In this document: positions 19,774-29,512 of the stretch, one piece after another
Layout of the letters: each line of letters opens with the position of its first letter
Numbering within the stretch: position 1 is the first letter of the stretch
Source of the DNA: Bacteroidota bacterium
GTDB lineage: Bacteria; Bacteroidota; Bacteroidia; Chitinophagales; Chitinophagaceae
DNA length: 50,300 nucleotides
Direction of reading: 5' to 3'
Assembly: GCA_023424015.1 (NCBI GenBank)
Contig: JAFAEM010000023.1
Location: forward strand, 1 to 50,300
Translations under genes and position numbers: made by a program
The notes under the pieces: model-generated
What the model was told of the DNA's origin: nothing
Seen by the model: only the letters and a program-made list of their open reading frames with translations
The model's database searches: none

Positions 19774-22233
19774 ATGCTTAAGAACTATTTCAAAGTTGCG
19801 ATGCGCAATTTGCTAAAAAGAAAAGTTTATACGGCCATAAATATACTTGGTCTTGCTACCGGCATGGCGGTTTGTATGCTGATCGTCCTGTTTGTACAAA
19901 GCGAACTGGGCTATGACAGGCATCACGAGAATGGAGACAATATTTACAGGGTAGTTCTCGACAGAAAATATCCTGGTCGTTCCACTTCTTACTCCATCAT
20001 ACCGCAATCCATCGGAACCGCGATCAAGACTGAATATCCTGAAGTGCTGGAAAGTACCAGGCTTTACAATTTCGGCGGCGGTGGAAATTTCTTTTTGCGA
20101 ATTGGTGACAAGACTTTCGAGGAAAGAAGGGTGTTTGCGGTGGACTCAAACTTTTTCCGGGTTTTTAGCGCCGATATTATCAAAGGAGATGTTGCGACCG
20201 CGTTGTTACGCCCTAATACTGTAGTACTGAATCGAAGTACGGCTGAGCGTTACTATGGCTCTGTGGAAAATGCATTTGGGAAAACATTTGAAACGGATGG
20301 AAATGACAATGTCCCCAATGTGTTTGAAGTGACCGCTATTTGCGAAGACTGGCCGGAGAATTCCCACTTTGATTTCAACCTGTTACTATCGACCGCGGGT
20401 TTTGAATTTACGCGCCAGCCTAACTATATCAATTTTGCTGCCCATACCTACCTGCTGCTCACGCCGCAGGCATCGCCTGCTATGCTGGAAGCAAGGTTCC
20501 CTGATATCATAAAGAAATATGTTGCGGGTCCGGTGCAGCAGGCTTTCGGCAAAAGTATAGATGACTTTCAAAAAGAAGGTAATGGCTACAGGTACTATCT
20601 CCAGCCCCTGAAGAAAATTCATCTCATATCTCATCTTGAAGCCGAATTGAAACCCAACGGTAGCATTACCGCTGTTTACATATTCAGCATTGTGGCTGTT
20701 TTCATTTTGGCCCTGGCCTGTATCAATTTTGTGAATCTATCCACGGCGCGTTCGGTGGAGAGAGCAAAAGAGGTCGGCATCCGGAAAACTTTTGGATCAG
20801 AAAGAAAGGCACTGATCGGGCAATTCCTGTTTGAATCGGTTGTGATCACCCTCATCAGTGTCATCATAGCGATCGGATTGATCGCCCTTCTGCTACCTCT
20901 ATTCAATCAACTGGCAGGAAGAGAGCTATCGCTGGGCTTTTTCTTTACACCCATGCGAATCGCGGGTATGCTGCTATTTACACTCATCGTTGGAATAATG
21001 GCAGGGATCTATCCTGCGTTTTTCCTGTCATCTTTTAAGCCGGTTCTCGTATTAAAGGGACGATTCAGGTCGCAGAAATATGGTATGTTGCTCCGCAATA
21101 GCCTTGTTGTTTTTCAATTTGCCATTTCAGTTACACTTATTGTTGCAACAGTTGTAGTGAACAGGCAAATGAATTATATGCTCGGCGACAGGTTGGGTTT
21201 TCGTAAAGACCATACGATCGTGGTAGAGAGAACTGACCTGGTTGCGCAGCAAACCAAAGCATTCCGGGATGAACTTTCTAAAATAAATGGCGTGGAAATG
21301 GTTAGTGGTACGAGCGCCATGCCGGGCCAGGCGAATTTCTTTGGGGTCACCTTCCAGGCGATGGGATCCAATGAGCAGGTTACAGGAAGAGGAATTATCT
21401 CTGATGAAAACTATGCTTCAACGCTGGGCCTTGAAATGAAAGAAGGAAGATTTCTTTCGAAAGAATTTTCAACAGATTCATTCGCCGTGGTGTTGAATGA
21501 AAAAGCCGTGTCTGAATTTGGTCTGACTGAGCCTATAGGCGCAAGGCTTACCACGCCCGATGACTTTCTCAATGCGCAGGACGGTTCACAGATCATCTAT
21601 ACAGTTGTAGGTGTGGTCAAAGATTTTCATTTCCAATCCTTGCATCAGCCTATTGCACCCTTGATATTTACCAATAGCTCCCGCCTTGGCGATGCCACAT
21701 TTATGACGGCATTGCGGGTGAAGGGATTGGGTTTTCAACAAACGTTAACTTCCGTTGAAGAAGTGTGGAAGAAATTTGTAAAGGATACACCTTTCAATTT
21801 TGCATTTCTCGACCAGGTGTTGACTGACCAGTATCATGCTGAGCAATCTACGCAACGCATATTCAATATTTTTTCGTTCCTGGCCATTTTTATTGCCTGT
21901 ATCGGTTTGTTGGGGCTGGCTACCTATAGCACCCAGCAGCGCATCCGCGAGATTGGAATTAGGAAAGTATTGGGTGCAACAGGTTTAAATATTGTTACGA
22001 TGCTTTCTGTAAGTTTCCTGAAACTGGTGTTACTGGCATCGTTGATAGCCTTTCCCATTGCCTGGTGGTTTATGAAAGAATGGCTCAATGATTTTGCCTA
22101 TCGCATCAATCTGAGTGTTTGGGTTTTTTTGCTGGTGGCCGCCATTGCATTCATCGTGGCGCTGGCCACAGTAAGCGTGCAGGCCATCAGGGCTGCGCTT
22201 GCCAATCCTGTAAAATCGTTAAGAACCGAATAA
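19774..22233 (+). CDS. ABC permease, duplicated MacB/FtsX type (array member 9 of 11)
   Basis: 819-aa two-halved permease, longer than members 1-8 mainly in the first periplasmic domain. Cytoplasmic motifs are KEVGIRKTFGSER near 330 and REIGIRKVLGAT near 724. TM6 reads IACIGLLGLATYS, with Leu-Leu in place of the Leu-Phe seen in most siblings. A glycine-rich stretch (FGGGGNFF) occurs near residue 105. The tail is LANPVKSLRTE. Only 10 bp separate it from member 10. Confidence 0.95.
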   Translation: MLKNYFKVAMRNLLKRKVYTAINILGLATGMAVCMLIVLFVQSELGYDRHHENGDNIYRVVLDRKYPGRSTSYSIIPQSIGTAIKTEYPEVLESTRLYNFGGGGNFFLRIGDKTFEERRVFAVDSNFFRVFSADIIKGDVATALLRPNTVVLNRSTAERYYGSVENAFGKTFETDGNDNVPNVFEVTAICEDWPENSHFDFNLLLSTAGFEFTRQPNYINFAAHTYLLLTPQASPAMLEARFPDIIKKYVAGPVQQAFGKSIDDFQKEGNGYRYYLQPLKKIHLISHLEAELKPNGSITAVYIFSIVAVFILALACINFVNLSTARSVERAKEVGIRKTFGSERKALIGQFLFESVVITLISVIIAIGLIALLLPLFNQLAGRELSLGFFFTPMRIAGMLLFTLIVGIMAGIYPAFFLSSFKPVLVLKGRFRSQKYGMLLRNSLVVFQFAISVTLIVATVVVNRQMNYMLGDRLGFRKDHTIVVERTDLVAQQTKAFRDELSKINGVEMVSGTSAMPGQANFFGVTFQAMGSNEQVTGRGIISDENYASTLGLEMKEGRFLSKEFSTDSFAVVLNEKAVSEFGLTEPIGARLTTPDDFLNAQDGSQIIYTVVGVVKDFHFQSLHQPIAPLIFTNSSRLGDATFMTALRVKGLGFQQTLTSVEEVWKKFVKDTPFNFAFLDQVLTDQYHAEQSTQRIFNIFSFLAIFIACIGLLGLATYSTQQRIREIGIRKVLGATGLNIVTMLSVSFLKLVLLASLIAFPIAWWFMKEWLNDFAYRINLSVWVFLLVAAIAFIVALATVSVQAIRAALANPVKSLRTE

Positions 22234-22243
22234 AAGAATTGAA

Positions 22244-24694
22244 ATGCTAACACACTATTTTAAAATTGCCCTGCGAAATCTCGGCCGTCAGAAAGTACTT
22301 TCATTTATCAACATCATTGGTCTGTCTGTTGGGCTCGCCTGCTTTATGCTGTTTCTGCTATACGCCGTCAACGAATTCGGATTCGACCGGTTTCATAAAG
22401 ATGCTGATAATATTTACCGGGTTTACAAGTGGACCGAAGGCATAGAGGGACAGGAAACCGGTGGCCATATATACACTCCATCTCCGCTGGGAGCGGCGAT
22501 GAAGAACGATCTGCCGGAAGTAAAGGAGTATGTAAGATTTCGGGAGGGGTGGGGTGCAAATTTTATCAAGACGGAAGGGCAGGTGAGCCGGATGGAGATA
22601 TCCTTTGCTGATCCGTCTTTTTTTTCTGTTTTTAGTTTTCCACTCAAATACGGCAACTCCCAAAATGCACTGAAAGAGTTACAACATATCGTAATTACAA
22701 GTTCCAGGGCAAAGGAGTTGTTCGGGACCGACAATGTTGTAGGACGCAGCCTTGAAATAAAAGTAGATGATAGTTTTGTTCCATTTCTTATCAGTGCGGT
22801 AGCTGAAGATGTGCCGGCTAATTCATCTATGAAGTTTGACCTGCTGGGCAATTTTGCCTTCATGGAAACAACTTCTTCTGGGATACGCGGGGTGAATAAC
22901 TGGCGCAGGTCTTCTTACATCACCTTTGTGCAGTTGAACCCGGGAAGCGGTTTACCTGGTGATCGTCAAAAACTCTCAGCATTTCGTCACAAATATTATC
23001 CTGACGAAGAAGAAAAATTAAAATCTTCCGGCTATAAATGGAAAGGTGCTGAACTTCCGGTTCGGTTCGGGCTTCAGCCCCTTAAAGCAGGTCATACAGA
23101 TACAAAAATTGTGGGTGGACCGGTGGAGCAGGTGAACCCAAAAACCATCCGCATATTATTAAGTATTGCCGCCGGGGTATTACTGATCGCATGTATCAAT
23201 TTCACCACCCTGGCGATCGGCCGCTCAGCAGGAAGAGCAAAAGAGATAGGCTTGCGTAAAGTGATCGGCGGAGAAAGAAAGCAATTGGTATCGCAGTTTT
23301 TATCTGAATCGGTATTGCTTGCGATCGTTTCGGCATCGATAGGGTTCCTGCTGGCTTTATTCCTGCTTCCATATTTTAATGAGCTGTCGGGGCGTGAACT
23401 GAGGTTTTCATTTTCGCAATACCCCGAGCTGATATGGATGATAGCAGGTTTAACTTTGTTGGTGGGCTTTCTCGCAGGCAGTTACCCAGCGCTGATCTTA
23501 TCAGGTTTCAGACCGGTGGAGGTATTGAAAAGCAAGATCAGGGTAAGAGGATCGAATCTCTTCACCCGTTCATTGGTTACAGTACAGTTTGCATTGTCGA
23601 TCGGTCTCATCATTTGTACAATGGTCATTTTGCGTCAGACAAGGTTCATGAGTGAGAAGAATCCTGGTTTTAATAAAGAGAACATCGTGGTGGTGGATGC
23701 GAGTGAAACCAAATCAGAAGTGGTATATCCCTTGTTCAAACAAGCTATTTCCTCAAGGTCAGATATAGCAGGAATTGCTAGCGCCGAACTCGGCCTGGGT
23801 GAGGGTACAGGCTGGAGTCGTTCGAGCTTTGAATATAATGGCGAGAACAAAGAAGTATATGAATATTTCGTCGACGATAATTATATACCATTGATGGGGA
23901 TGCAGCTTTTGGCCGGAAGAAATTTTGATCCGTCGATCTCCAGCGATACAATGAATGCAGTAATTGTCAATGAATCCTTGGTCAGCGATTTTGGCTGGAC
24001 GGTTGAAAACGCGGTGGGGCAGGTTTTAAAGGGATATTTTGAAGACAGTCCACCGGAAAAAATGCCAGTCGTGATCGGCGTGGTCAAAGACTTTCATTTC
24101 CGGCCGCTAAAAGAAGAAGTGATGCCGCAATTGTTTCACCAGTTTGAAAGTTACTCGCCTTTTAAATTTTTTGTAAAGGTAAAACCGGGTAATCCAGCTC
24201 CTGCGCTTGCCGCCATGCAATCGGCCTGGAGCAGTGTGGTTACTGATCTTCCATTTAAGTATAGTTTCCTGGACGAAAACCTCAATAATTTTTACAAGGC
24301 GGAAAGAAAGTGGAGTAGTATCATCGGATGGGCGGGGGGTATCTCGGTTTTTCTCGCCTGCCTGGGCTTATTCGGGCTGGCTGCCCTGGCGGCCATCAAC
24401 CGTACCAAGGAAATTGGTGTGCGTAAAGTGCTGGGAGCTTCATTGCCCAGCCTGGTACACCTGTTGTCGAAGGATTTCCTCAAGCTTGTTTTTATTGCCC
24501 TGATCATCGCCGCGCCGCTTGCCTGGTATTTTATGAATAAATGGCTGCAGGATTTTGCTTATCGAATTTCCATCGGCTGGTGGATCTTTATTGTGGCAGG
24601 CGCGTTGGCCATGCTGATCGCATTTATTACGATCGCTGTTCAGGCGTTAAGGGCTGGCGTGGCTAACCCGGTGAAGGCATTAAGGTCAGAATGA
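22244..24694 (+). CDS. ABC permease, duplicated MacB/FtsX type (array member 10 of 11)
   Basis: 816-aa two-halved permease. Cytoplasmic motifs are KEIGLRKVIGGER near 333 and KEIGVRKVLGAS near 720. TM2 contains CINFTTLAIGRS, linking it to member 7. The first periplasmic domain is rich in charged residues near 240-270 (YYPDEEEKLKSSGYKWKG). The tail VANPVKALRSE matches the variant of member 4. After its stop comes a 163-bp gap holding a 16-bp palindrome, so transcription may be controlled or restarted there. Confidence 0.95.
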   Translation: MLTHYFKIALRNLGRQKVLSFINIIGLSVGLACFMLFLLYAVNEFGFDRFHKDADNIYRVYKWTEGIEGQETGGHIYTPSPLGAAMKNDLPEVKEYVRFREGWGANFIKTEGQVSRMEISFADPSFFSVFSFPLKYGNSQNALKELQHIVITSSRAKELFGTDNVVGRSLEIKVDDSFVPFLISAVAEDVPANSSMKFDLLGNFAFMETTSSGIRGVNNWRRSSYITFVQLNPGSGLPGDRQKLSAFRHKYYPDEEEKLKSSGYKWKGAELPVRFGLQPLKAGHTDTKIVGGPVEQVNPKTIRILLSIAAGVLLIACINFTTLAIGRSAGRAKEIGLRKVIGGERKQLVSQFLSESVLLAIVSASIGFLLALFLLPYFNELSGRELRFSFSQYPELIWMIAGLTLLVGFLAGSYPALILSGFRPVEVLKSKIRVRGSNLFTRSLVTVQFALSIGLIICTMVILRQTRFMSEKNPGFNKENIVVVDASETKSEVVYPLFKQAISSRSDIAGIASAELGLGEGTGWSRSSFEYNGENKEVYEYFVDDNYIPLMGMQLLAGRNFDPSISSDTMNAVIVNESLVSDFGWTVENAVGQVLKGYFEDSPPEKMPVVIGVVKDFHFRPLKEEVMPQLFHQFESYSPFKFFVKVKPGNPAPALAAMQSAWSSVVTDLPFKYSFLDENLNNFYKAERKWSSIIGWAGGISVFLACLGLFGLAALAAINRTKEIGVRKVLGASLPSLVHLLSKDFLKLVFIALIIAAPLAWYFMNKWLQDFAYRISIGWWIFIVAGALAMLIAFITIAVQALRAGVANPVKALRSE

Positions 24695-24735
24695 GTGAGG
24701 TGTCGGTACATGAGTGTACGGATTTGAAGTTTTAC

Positions 24736-24751
24736 TGTTCGTTTTCGAACA
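24736..24751. promoter_or_regulatory. 16-bp palindrome, possible operator upstream of permease 11
   Basis: TGTTCG TTTT CGAACA is a perfect inverted repeat with a 4-base spacer, 107 bp before the last permease gene. Its size suits a dimeric regulator of the PadR/MarR/TetR kind, or an RNA hairpin. About 45 bp downstream is CATATTTG, one mismatch from the Bacteroidetes -7 box TAnnTTTG. Operator function is inference; I did not see the same palindrome in the other gaps of the array. Confidence 0.45.
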
Positions 24752-24857
24752 CTCTGAATGGTAAGGTATATATAAACCATTGATCCATATTTGATTCGTT
24801 GATTGGCATACCTGTTGGTGAACCCAAGGCAGCCATCAACACTGAATTTAAAAGAGT

Positions 24858-27323
24858 ATGTTTAAGAACTATTTTACGATAGCACTCCGCCATTTCAGGC
24901 ACAACAAGATCTTTACGCTGATCAATATTGCGGGTTTGGGTATTGGGATCAGTGCGTCCCTGGTTATCTATCTCATCGTTCAGTATGAGTACAGCTTTGA
25001 CAAATTTCATAAGGATGGGGACCAGGTCTACAGGGTCGTGTCGAAAATTGAATTTCCTGATCTTACCATACATAATTCCGGTGTACCAGTGCCGACTGTG
25101 AGAGCTACACGAGATGAGTTGACAGGTATTGAAGCTGTGACACATTTTATTGAAGCCAGAGTAGATCACATAGCGGTTCCCTCTCCCGGAAGCGAAACTC
25201 CCGCAGTTTTTAAAAACCAGCCGGACATCATTTATGCAGATCCCGATTACTTTAAGGTATTTGAATACACCTGGCTGGCGGGTTCTCCGCAAACGGCTCT
25301 AAAGGATCCATTCCAGGTGGTATTGACAGAAAGCAGGGCACGGGCATATTTTTCTTCTCTGCCCGCAAATGAAATCCTTGGACGCGACATAGTCTACGAT
25401 GATACGATCAGGGCAACTGTTGCCGGCATAATAAAAGACTTTGGTGCGCCTACCGATTTTTTGTTTAAAGAGTTTGTCTCCAGAGCTACTGTTGAGAATA
25501 CAGGTTTGAAACGGCACTGGGGTTGGGAAGACTGGGGAAGTATCAATTCCAGTTCCCAAATGTTTGTCAAACTGGGAAAAGATACAGATCCATCCCAGGT
25601 CGAGACGCAGTTGGCCGCCTTACGTAACAAACACCGGCAACGTGGTCAGGACTCGGGAGAAAAAGATGATACCAGGCATTTGTTACAACCACTAAGTGAG
25701 CTTCATTTCAATTCAGACTATGATACTTTTGGACAACGCCAGGCACATAAGCCAACCTTATATGGCTTGCTGGCTGTTGCTTCGTTTTTATTGTTGCTGG
25801 GTTGTATCAACTTTATCAATTTAACAACGGCACAATCGGCACATCGTGCAAAAGAGATCGGCATCAGGAAAACCATGGGAAGCGGGAAGCGGGAATTGGT
25901 ATTCCAGTTTTTGTCTGAGACATTAGTGCTTGCCCTGCTGGCAACGATCCTGTCAGTATTACTCACGCCCTGGCTGCTAGGCATCTTTAGCGATTTTATT
26001 CCCCCGGGTATTGATTTTTCTTCGCTTAACCAACCACATGTCTTGATTTTCCTGGCTGCCACCATAGTGGTAGTGACCATCCTGGCCGGGCTCTACCCGG
26101 CTTTCATTCTCACACGGTTCAAACCGGTGACTGTTTTGAAAAACCAGGCACATAGCGAAACGGGGCAAACAAGAAAACTATGGTTGCGGAAAGTATTGAC
26201 CGTGGCCCAGTTTGTGATAGCGCAGTTCCTGGTGATCGCAACGCTGGTAGTTAGTAAACAGGTACATTACTCACTTAACAAGGATCTTGGATATAAAAAA
26301 GACGCCATTGTCCATTTTGATGCACATCGTAATATTTTTTCAAAGACTGTTGATAACCGGCGATTTGCTTTACTGCAAAAACTGAAATCAATCCCTGAAA
26401 TTGAAAAAATTAGTTTAGGTGGGTCTACACCTGCGTCCGGAAATACATCCACGACGACGATGAAATTTTCAAGCGGAGATAAGATTGTAGAAACAATGGT
26501 AGAGGTGAAATATGCTGACACCAGCTATTTTGACCTGTATGATATGAAACTGCTTGCGGGAAAAAATCTTCAGCCAAGTGATACGGTCAGAGAATATGTG
26601 ATCAATGAGACCTATGCGAAAATACTCGGTTTTGATAATCCACAGGATGCCATTGGCCAGCATATCGAAAGGGGTTTCTTAGTTCCGATTACGGGTGTCA
26701 TCGCAGATTTTCATACTAAGTCTACACACCAGCCTATCAAACCGCTGGCATACTCCTCTGCTTCCTCGTCACAATACAGTTTCCACCTCGCCTTGCAACC
26801 GCCGGGTGATGATGGGTCAATTTGGAAACAGGCATTGGCAAAAGTCGAAAAAGCGTATAAAGAAGTTTATCCGGATAGTGATTTTAGTTATAAATTCTAT
26901 GATGAAAGCATCGCCGCGTTTTATAAATCAGAACAGAATATTTCGCGGTTGTTGAGATGGTCGGCCGGGCTGTGCATATTCATCAGTTGCCTGGGGCTCC
27001 TGGGACTAGTCATTTATATTACGAATACCCGTACCAAGGAAATTGGAGTGAGGAAGGTACTGGGTGCTTCGGTGACACAGATCGTTTCCCTGCTATCAAA
27101 GGATTTCATTATTCTTGTATTGGTCGCCTTCGTGATTACACTTCCACTTGCCTGGTGGGCTATGAACCAGTGGTTGCAGGATTTTGTCTATCGCACTACG
27201 CTCAGTTGGTGGATATTCGCGGTCACCGGTGCGGGAATGGTGTTGCTGGCACTATTGATCCTCTCATTTAGAACGGTCAGGTCGGCCATGGAAAACCCGG
27301 TACATACATTACGTGATGAATAA
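24858..27323 (+). CDS. ABC permease, duplicated MacB/FtsX type (array member 11 of 11)
   Basis: 821-aa two-halved permease, the longest and last of the array and the one directly preceding the ATPase gene (43 bp gap). Cytoplasmic motifs are KEIGIRKTMGSGK near 330 and KEIGVRKVLGAS near 726. Its C-terminus MENPVHTLRDE is the most altered of the eleven. It lacks the Lys seen at that place in the other ten except member 8 (Arg). TM2 is GCINFINLTTAQSAHR. With its private upstream palindrome, this member may be the one originally paired with the ATPase, but that is only inferred from position. Confidence 0.95.
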   Translation: MFKNYFTIALRHFRHNKIFTLINIAGLGIGISASLVIYLIVQYEYSFDKFHKDGDQVYRVVSKIEFPDLTIHNSGVPVPTVRATRDELTGIEAVTHFIEARVDHIAVPSPGSETPAVFKNQPDIIYADPDYFKVFEYTWLAGSPQTALKDPFQVVLTESRARAYFSSLPANEILGRDIVYDDTIRATVAGIIKDFGAPTDFLFKEFVSRATVENTGLKRHWGWEDWGSINSSSQMFVKLGKDTDPSQVETQLAALRNKHRQRGQDSGEKDDTRHLLQPLSELHFNSDYDTFGQRQAHKPTLYGLLAVASFLLLLGCINFINLTTAQSAHRAKEIGIRKTMGSGKRELVFQFLSETLVLALLATILSVLLTPWLLGIFSDFIPPGIDFSSLNQPHVLIFLAATIVVVTILAGLYPAFILTRFKPVTVLKNQAHSETGQTRKLWLRKVLTVAQFVIAQFLVIATLVVSKQVHYSLNKDLGYKKDAIVHFDAHRNIFSKTVDNRRFALLQKLKSIPEIEKISLGGSTPASGNTSTTTMKFSSGDKIVETMVEVKYADTSYFDLYDMKLLAGKNLQPSDTVREYVINETYAKILGFDNPQDAIGQHIERGFLVPITGVIADFHTKSTHQPIKPLAYSSASSSQYSFHLALQPPGDDGSIWKQALAKVEKAYKEVYPDSDFSYKFYDESIAAFYKSEQNISRLLRWSAGLCIFISCLGLLGLVIYITNTRTKEIGVRKVLGASVTQIVSLLSKDFIILVLVAFVITLPLAWWAMNQWLQDFVYRTTLSWWIFAVTGAGMVLLALLILSFRTVRSAMENPVHTLRDE

Positions 27324-27366
27324 TTGATAAAATGGCATTTACCAATAAGACAAAACAAATACTATC

Positions 27367-28047
27367 ATGCTGGAATTGAAACATATTTATAAATGGGTGA
27401 ATACAGGTAATAACCGCACGTTTATATTAAAGGATATTAATCTTACCGTAAATGAAGGTGAGTTTCTCTCTATCATGGGGCCATCTGGCTCAGGCAAGTC
27501 AACCCTGCTAAACGTGATCGGGATGCTCGATGAGTTTAACGAAGGCGAATATAATTTTTTGCATGAGTCGGTTCACAAACTGAAAGAAAAACAACGCTCA
27601 GCCTTGTATAAGCAGTATATCGGCTTTGTATTCCAGGCATACCATCTTATTGACGAGCTGACAGTGTATGAAAACATCGAGACACCGCTGATCTACCAGA
27701 ATATAAAAGGTTCGGAGCGAAAAGCACTGGTGGCAGACATGCTCGACAGATTTAATATTGTTGGCAAGAAAGATCTTTTCCCTACACAGCTTTCGGGTGG
27801 CCAGCAACAGCTGGTAGGGATTGCCCGGGCATTGATCGCTAAGCCAAAATTATTACTGGCAGATGAGCCCACGGGTAATCTTAACTCAAAGCAAGGAGAG
27901 GAGATCATGGATTTGTTTCGTCAGTTGAATAATGAGGGTGTTACCATCATTCAGGTTACGCACTCCGAAAAGAATGCATCGTATGGTAAAAGAATTATCC
28001 ACCTGCTCGACGGGATGATCGAAAAAAGAGTGGAGGTCACTGAATAG
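27367..28047 (+). CDS. ABC transporter ATPase, MacB/LolD type
   Basis: 226-aa nucleotide-binding subunit that would power the permeases from the cytoplasmic face. Walker A is GPSGSGKST near 38-46. The Q-loop is VFQAYHL near 87-93. The signature is LSGGQQQLVGIARAL near 139-153, with Leu where many MacB proteins have Arg. Walker B is LLLADEPTGNLNS near 160-172, and the switch His is in VTHSEKN near 198. Length and motifs fit the MacB/LolD/FtsE group, which pairs with MacB/FtsX-type permeases. It is the only ATPase in the window for eleven permeases. It lies 43 bp after the last permease and 46 bp before the TolC-like gene. Confidence 0.96.
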   Translation: MLELKHIYKWVNTGNNRTFILKDINLTVNEGEFLSIMGPSGSGKSTLLNVIGMLDEFNEGEYNFLHESVHKLKEKQRSALYKQYIGFVFQAYHLIDELTVYENIETPLIYQNIKGSERKALVADMLDRFNIVGKKDLFPTQLSGGQQQLVGIARALIAKPKLLLADEPTGNLNSKQGEEIMDLFRQLNNEGVTIIQVTHSEKNASYGKRIIHLLDGMIEKRVEVTE

Positions 28048-28093
28048 TATGACCGGTTTGAATCAATGCTGGTCATCAAATAAGAAAGAAAAA

Positions 28094-29512
28094 ATGAACA
28101 AGAAAAATTTATTAGTGTTTATCATGGTGGTGTTTTCACTGCCGGTTTTGTCGCAGACGACCATGACTTTAAGGGAATGCGTAGAAACGGGGATTGCTAA
28201 CAATTTTGACGTGCAACAGCGTCAATTGCAGGCGGAGCGGGATGAAGCAAACTGGAAGCAGTCTAAGCTCAACATGCTACCTGATCTGAATGCCGGTGCG
28301 GGACATAGTTTTAACCAGGGACGTAGTATTGATCCCTTTACCAATTCTCCAGTCACTCAGTCTTTCAACTCGTCTAATTATAGCGTGGGCAGCGGCGTGG
28401 TGTTATTTAACGGCCTTGCTATTCAGAATTCAATTAAGCAAAACTCTTATGCTTACGAGGCTTCTAAAATGGATTGGCAGCAAGAGAAGGATAACCTGAC
28501 CATTAATATTATCCTGGCTTATCTTGAAGTGTTGAGCAGTACAGATCAGCTTGAGCAGGCGAAAAGCCAGGCAGCGTTATCGGGCGAGCAGGTGAAAAGA
28601 CTTGAGGTCCTTAACAGGGAAGGTGCGATTAGGCCCTCGGATCTTTCCGATCTGAGGGGACAGTTTGCAAGTGATCAACTGTCGATCATCACGATCCGGA
28701 ATGCCCTGGAGTCGGCCAGGATCAGGCTTGCAGGGTTGATGAATGTACCCTATGATAAAAGTGTTGTGTTGGAGAAGATAGAACCTGAATCATTCGCGGC
28801 AAGGTATGAAGACACTCCTGATAAAATCTATGAAACCGCGCTTCAGGAGCTGGCCATGGTAAAAGCTGCCGAATACAGGCAGCTAAGCGCTGCCCGTGCG
28901 ATTAAAGTAGCAAGGGGACAACTTTTCCCGAGGCTTACTTTCAATGGTAACGCTTTTACCAACTACTCCAGCGTTGCCATGCAGAGCAGGTATATCAATA
29001 CTACCGACAGGATTTCCGAGGACTACGTAACGGTCAATGGTGCGCAGGTGCCGGTCGTTTACAAACAGGATAATTTCAACGTGAGCAAGATTAACTACAA
29101 TGACCAATTAAATAATAACCTCTATACTTCGTTTGGCTTTAATCTCAATATCCCGATCTTCAACTCGCTTCAGCAACGCAATAGAATCAGGCAGGCCAAA
29201 ATCAACTTCAAGAACACGGAGTTTTTAGTCAAAACGACAAAGACCCAGTTGAGTCAGGCTATTGACCAGGCCTATGTCAATATGAATACCGCTGCTGAGC
29301 GCTATAAAACGATCGTTTCGCAGGTCGAAGCGTTTGATGAGTCTTTCAGGGCTGCTGGTATCCGTTTTGACTCGGGTGTCGGTAATTCGATAGACTATCT
29401 CACGGCTAAGAATAATCTCGACAGGGCAAATACCAACCTCATTATTGCAAAATATGATTATGTGCTGAGGACAAAGATCCTCGATTATTACCAGGGGAAA
29501 CAATTGTGGTAG
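28094..29512 (+). CDS. TolC-family outer-membrane efflux protein
   Basis: 472 aa counted from the ATG at 28094. An upstream in-frame ATG at 28049 would hide the signal peptide behind 15 polar residues, so 28094 is preferred: MNKKNLLVFIMVVFSLPVLSQ is a good Sec signal. The mature part shows the TolC/OEP pattern: TLRECVETGIANNFDVQQRQL at the start, long heptad-rich helices (for example near 130-215 and 345-440) and two strand-rich segments. It would form the trimeric outer-membrane duct for the ABC export system encoded upstream. No adaptor gene accompanies it. It ends in a short gap with a heptamer array. Confidence 0.93.
   Translation: MNKKNLLVFIMVVFSLPVLSQTTMTLRECVETGIANNFDVQQRQLQAERDEANWKQSKLNMLPDLNAGAGHSFNQGRSIDPFTNSPVTQSFNSSNYSVGSGVVLFNGLAIQNSIKQNSYAYEASKMDWQQEKDNLTINIILAYLEVLSSTDQLEQAKSQAALSGEQVKRLEVLNREGAIRPSDLSDLRGQFASDQLSIITIRNALESARIRLAGLMNVPYDKSVVLEKIEPESFAARYEDTPDKIYETALQELAMVKAAEYRQLSAARAIKVARGQLFPRLTFNGNAFTNYSSVAMQSRYINTTDRISEDYVTVNGAQVPVVYKQDNFNVSKINYNDQLNNNLYTSFGFNLNIPIFNSLQQRNRIRQAKINFKNTEFLVKTTKTQLSQAIDQAYVNMNTAAERYKTIVSQVEAFDESFRAAGIRFDSGVGNSIDYLTAKNNLDRANTNLIIAKYDYVLRTKILDYYQGKQLW

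Noticed and set aside
24732..25292. Minus-strand frame of 186 codons
   Set aside because: It lies mostly antisense to permease 11, has no family resemblance, and is explained by codon bias of the real gene.
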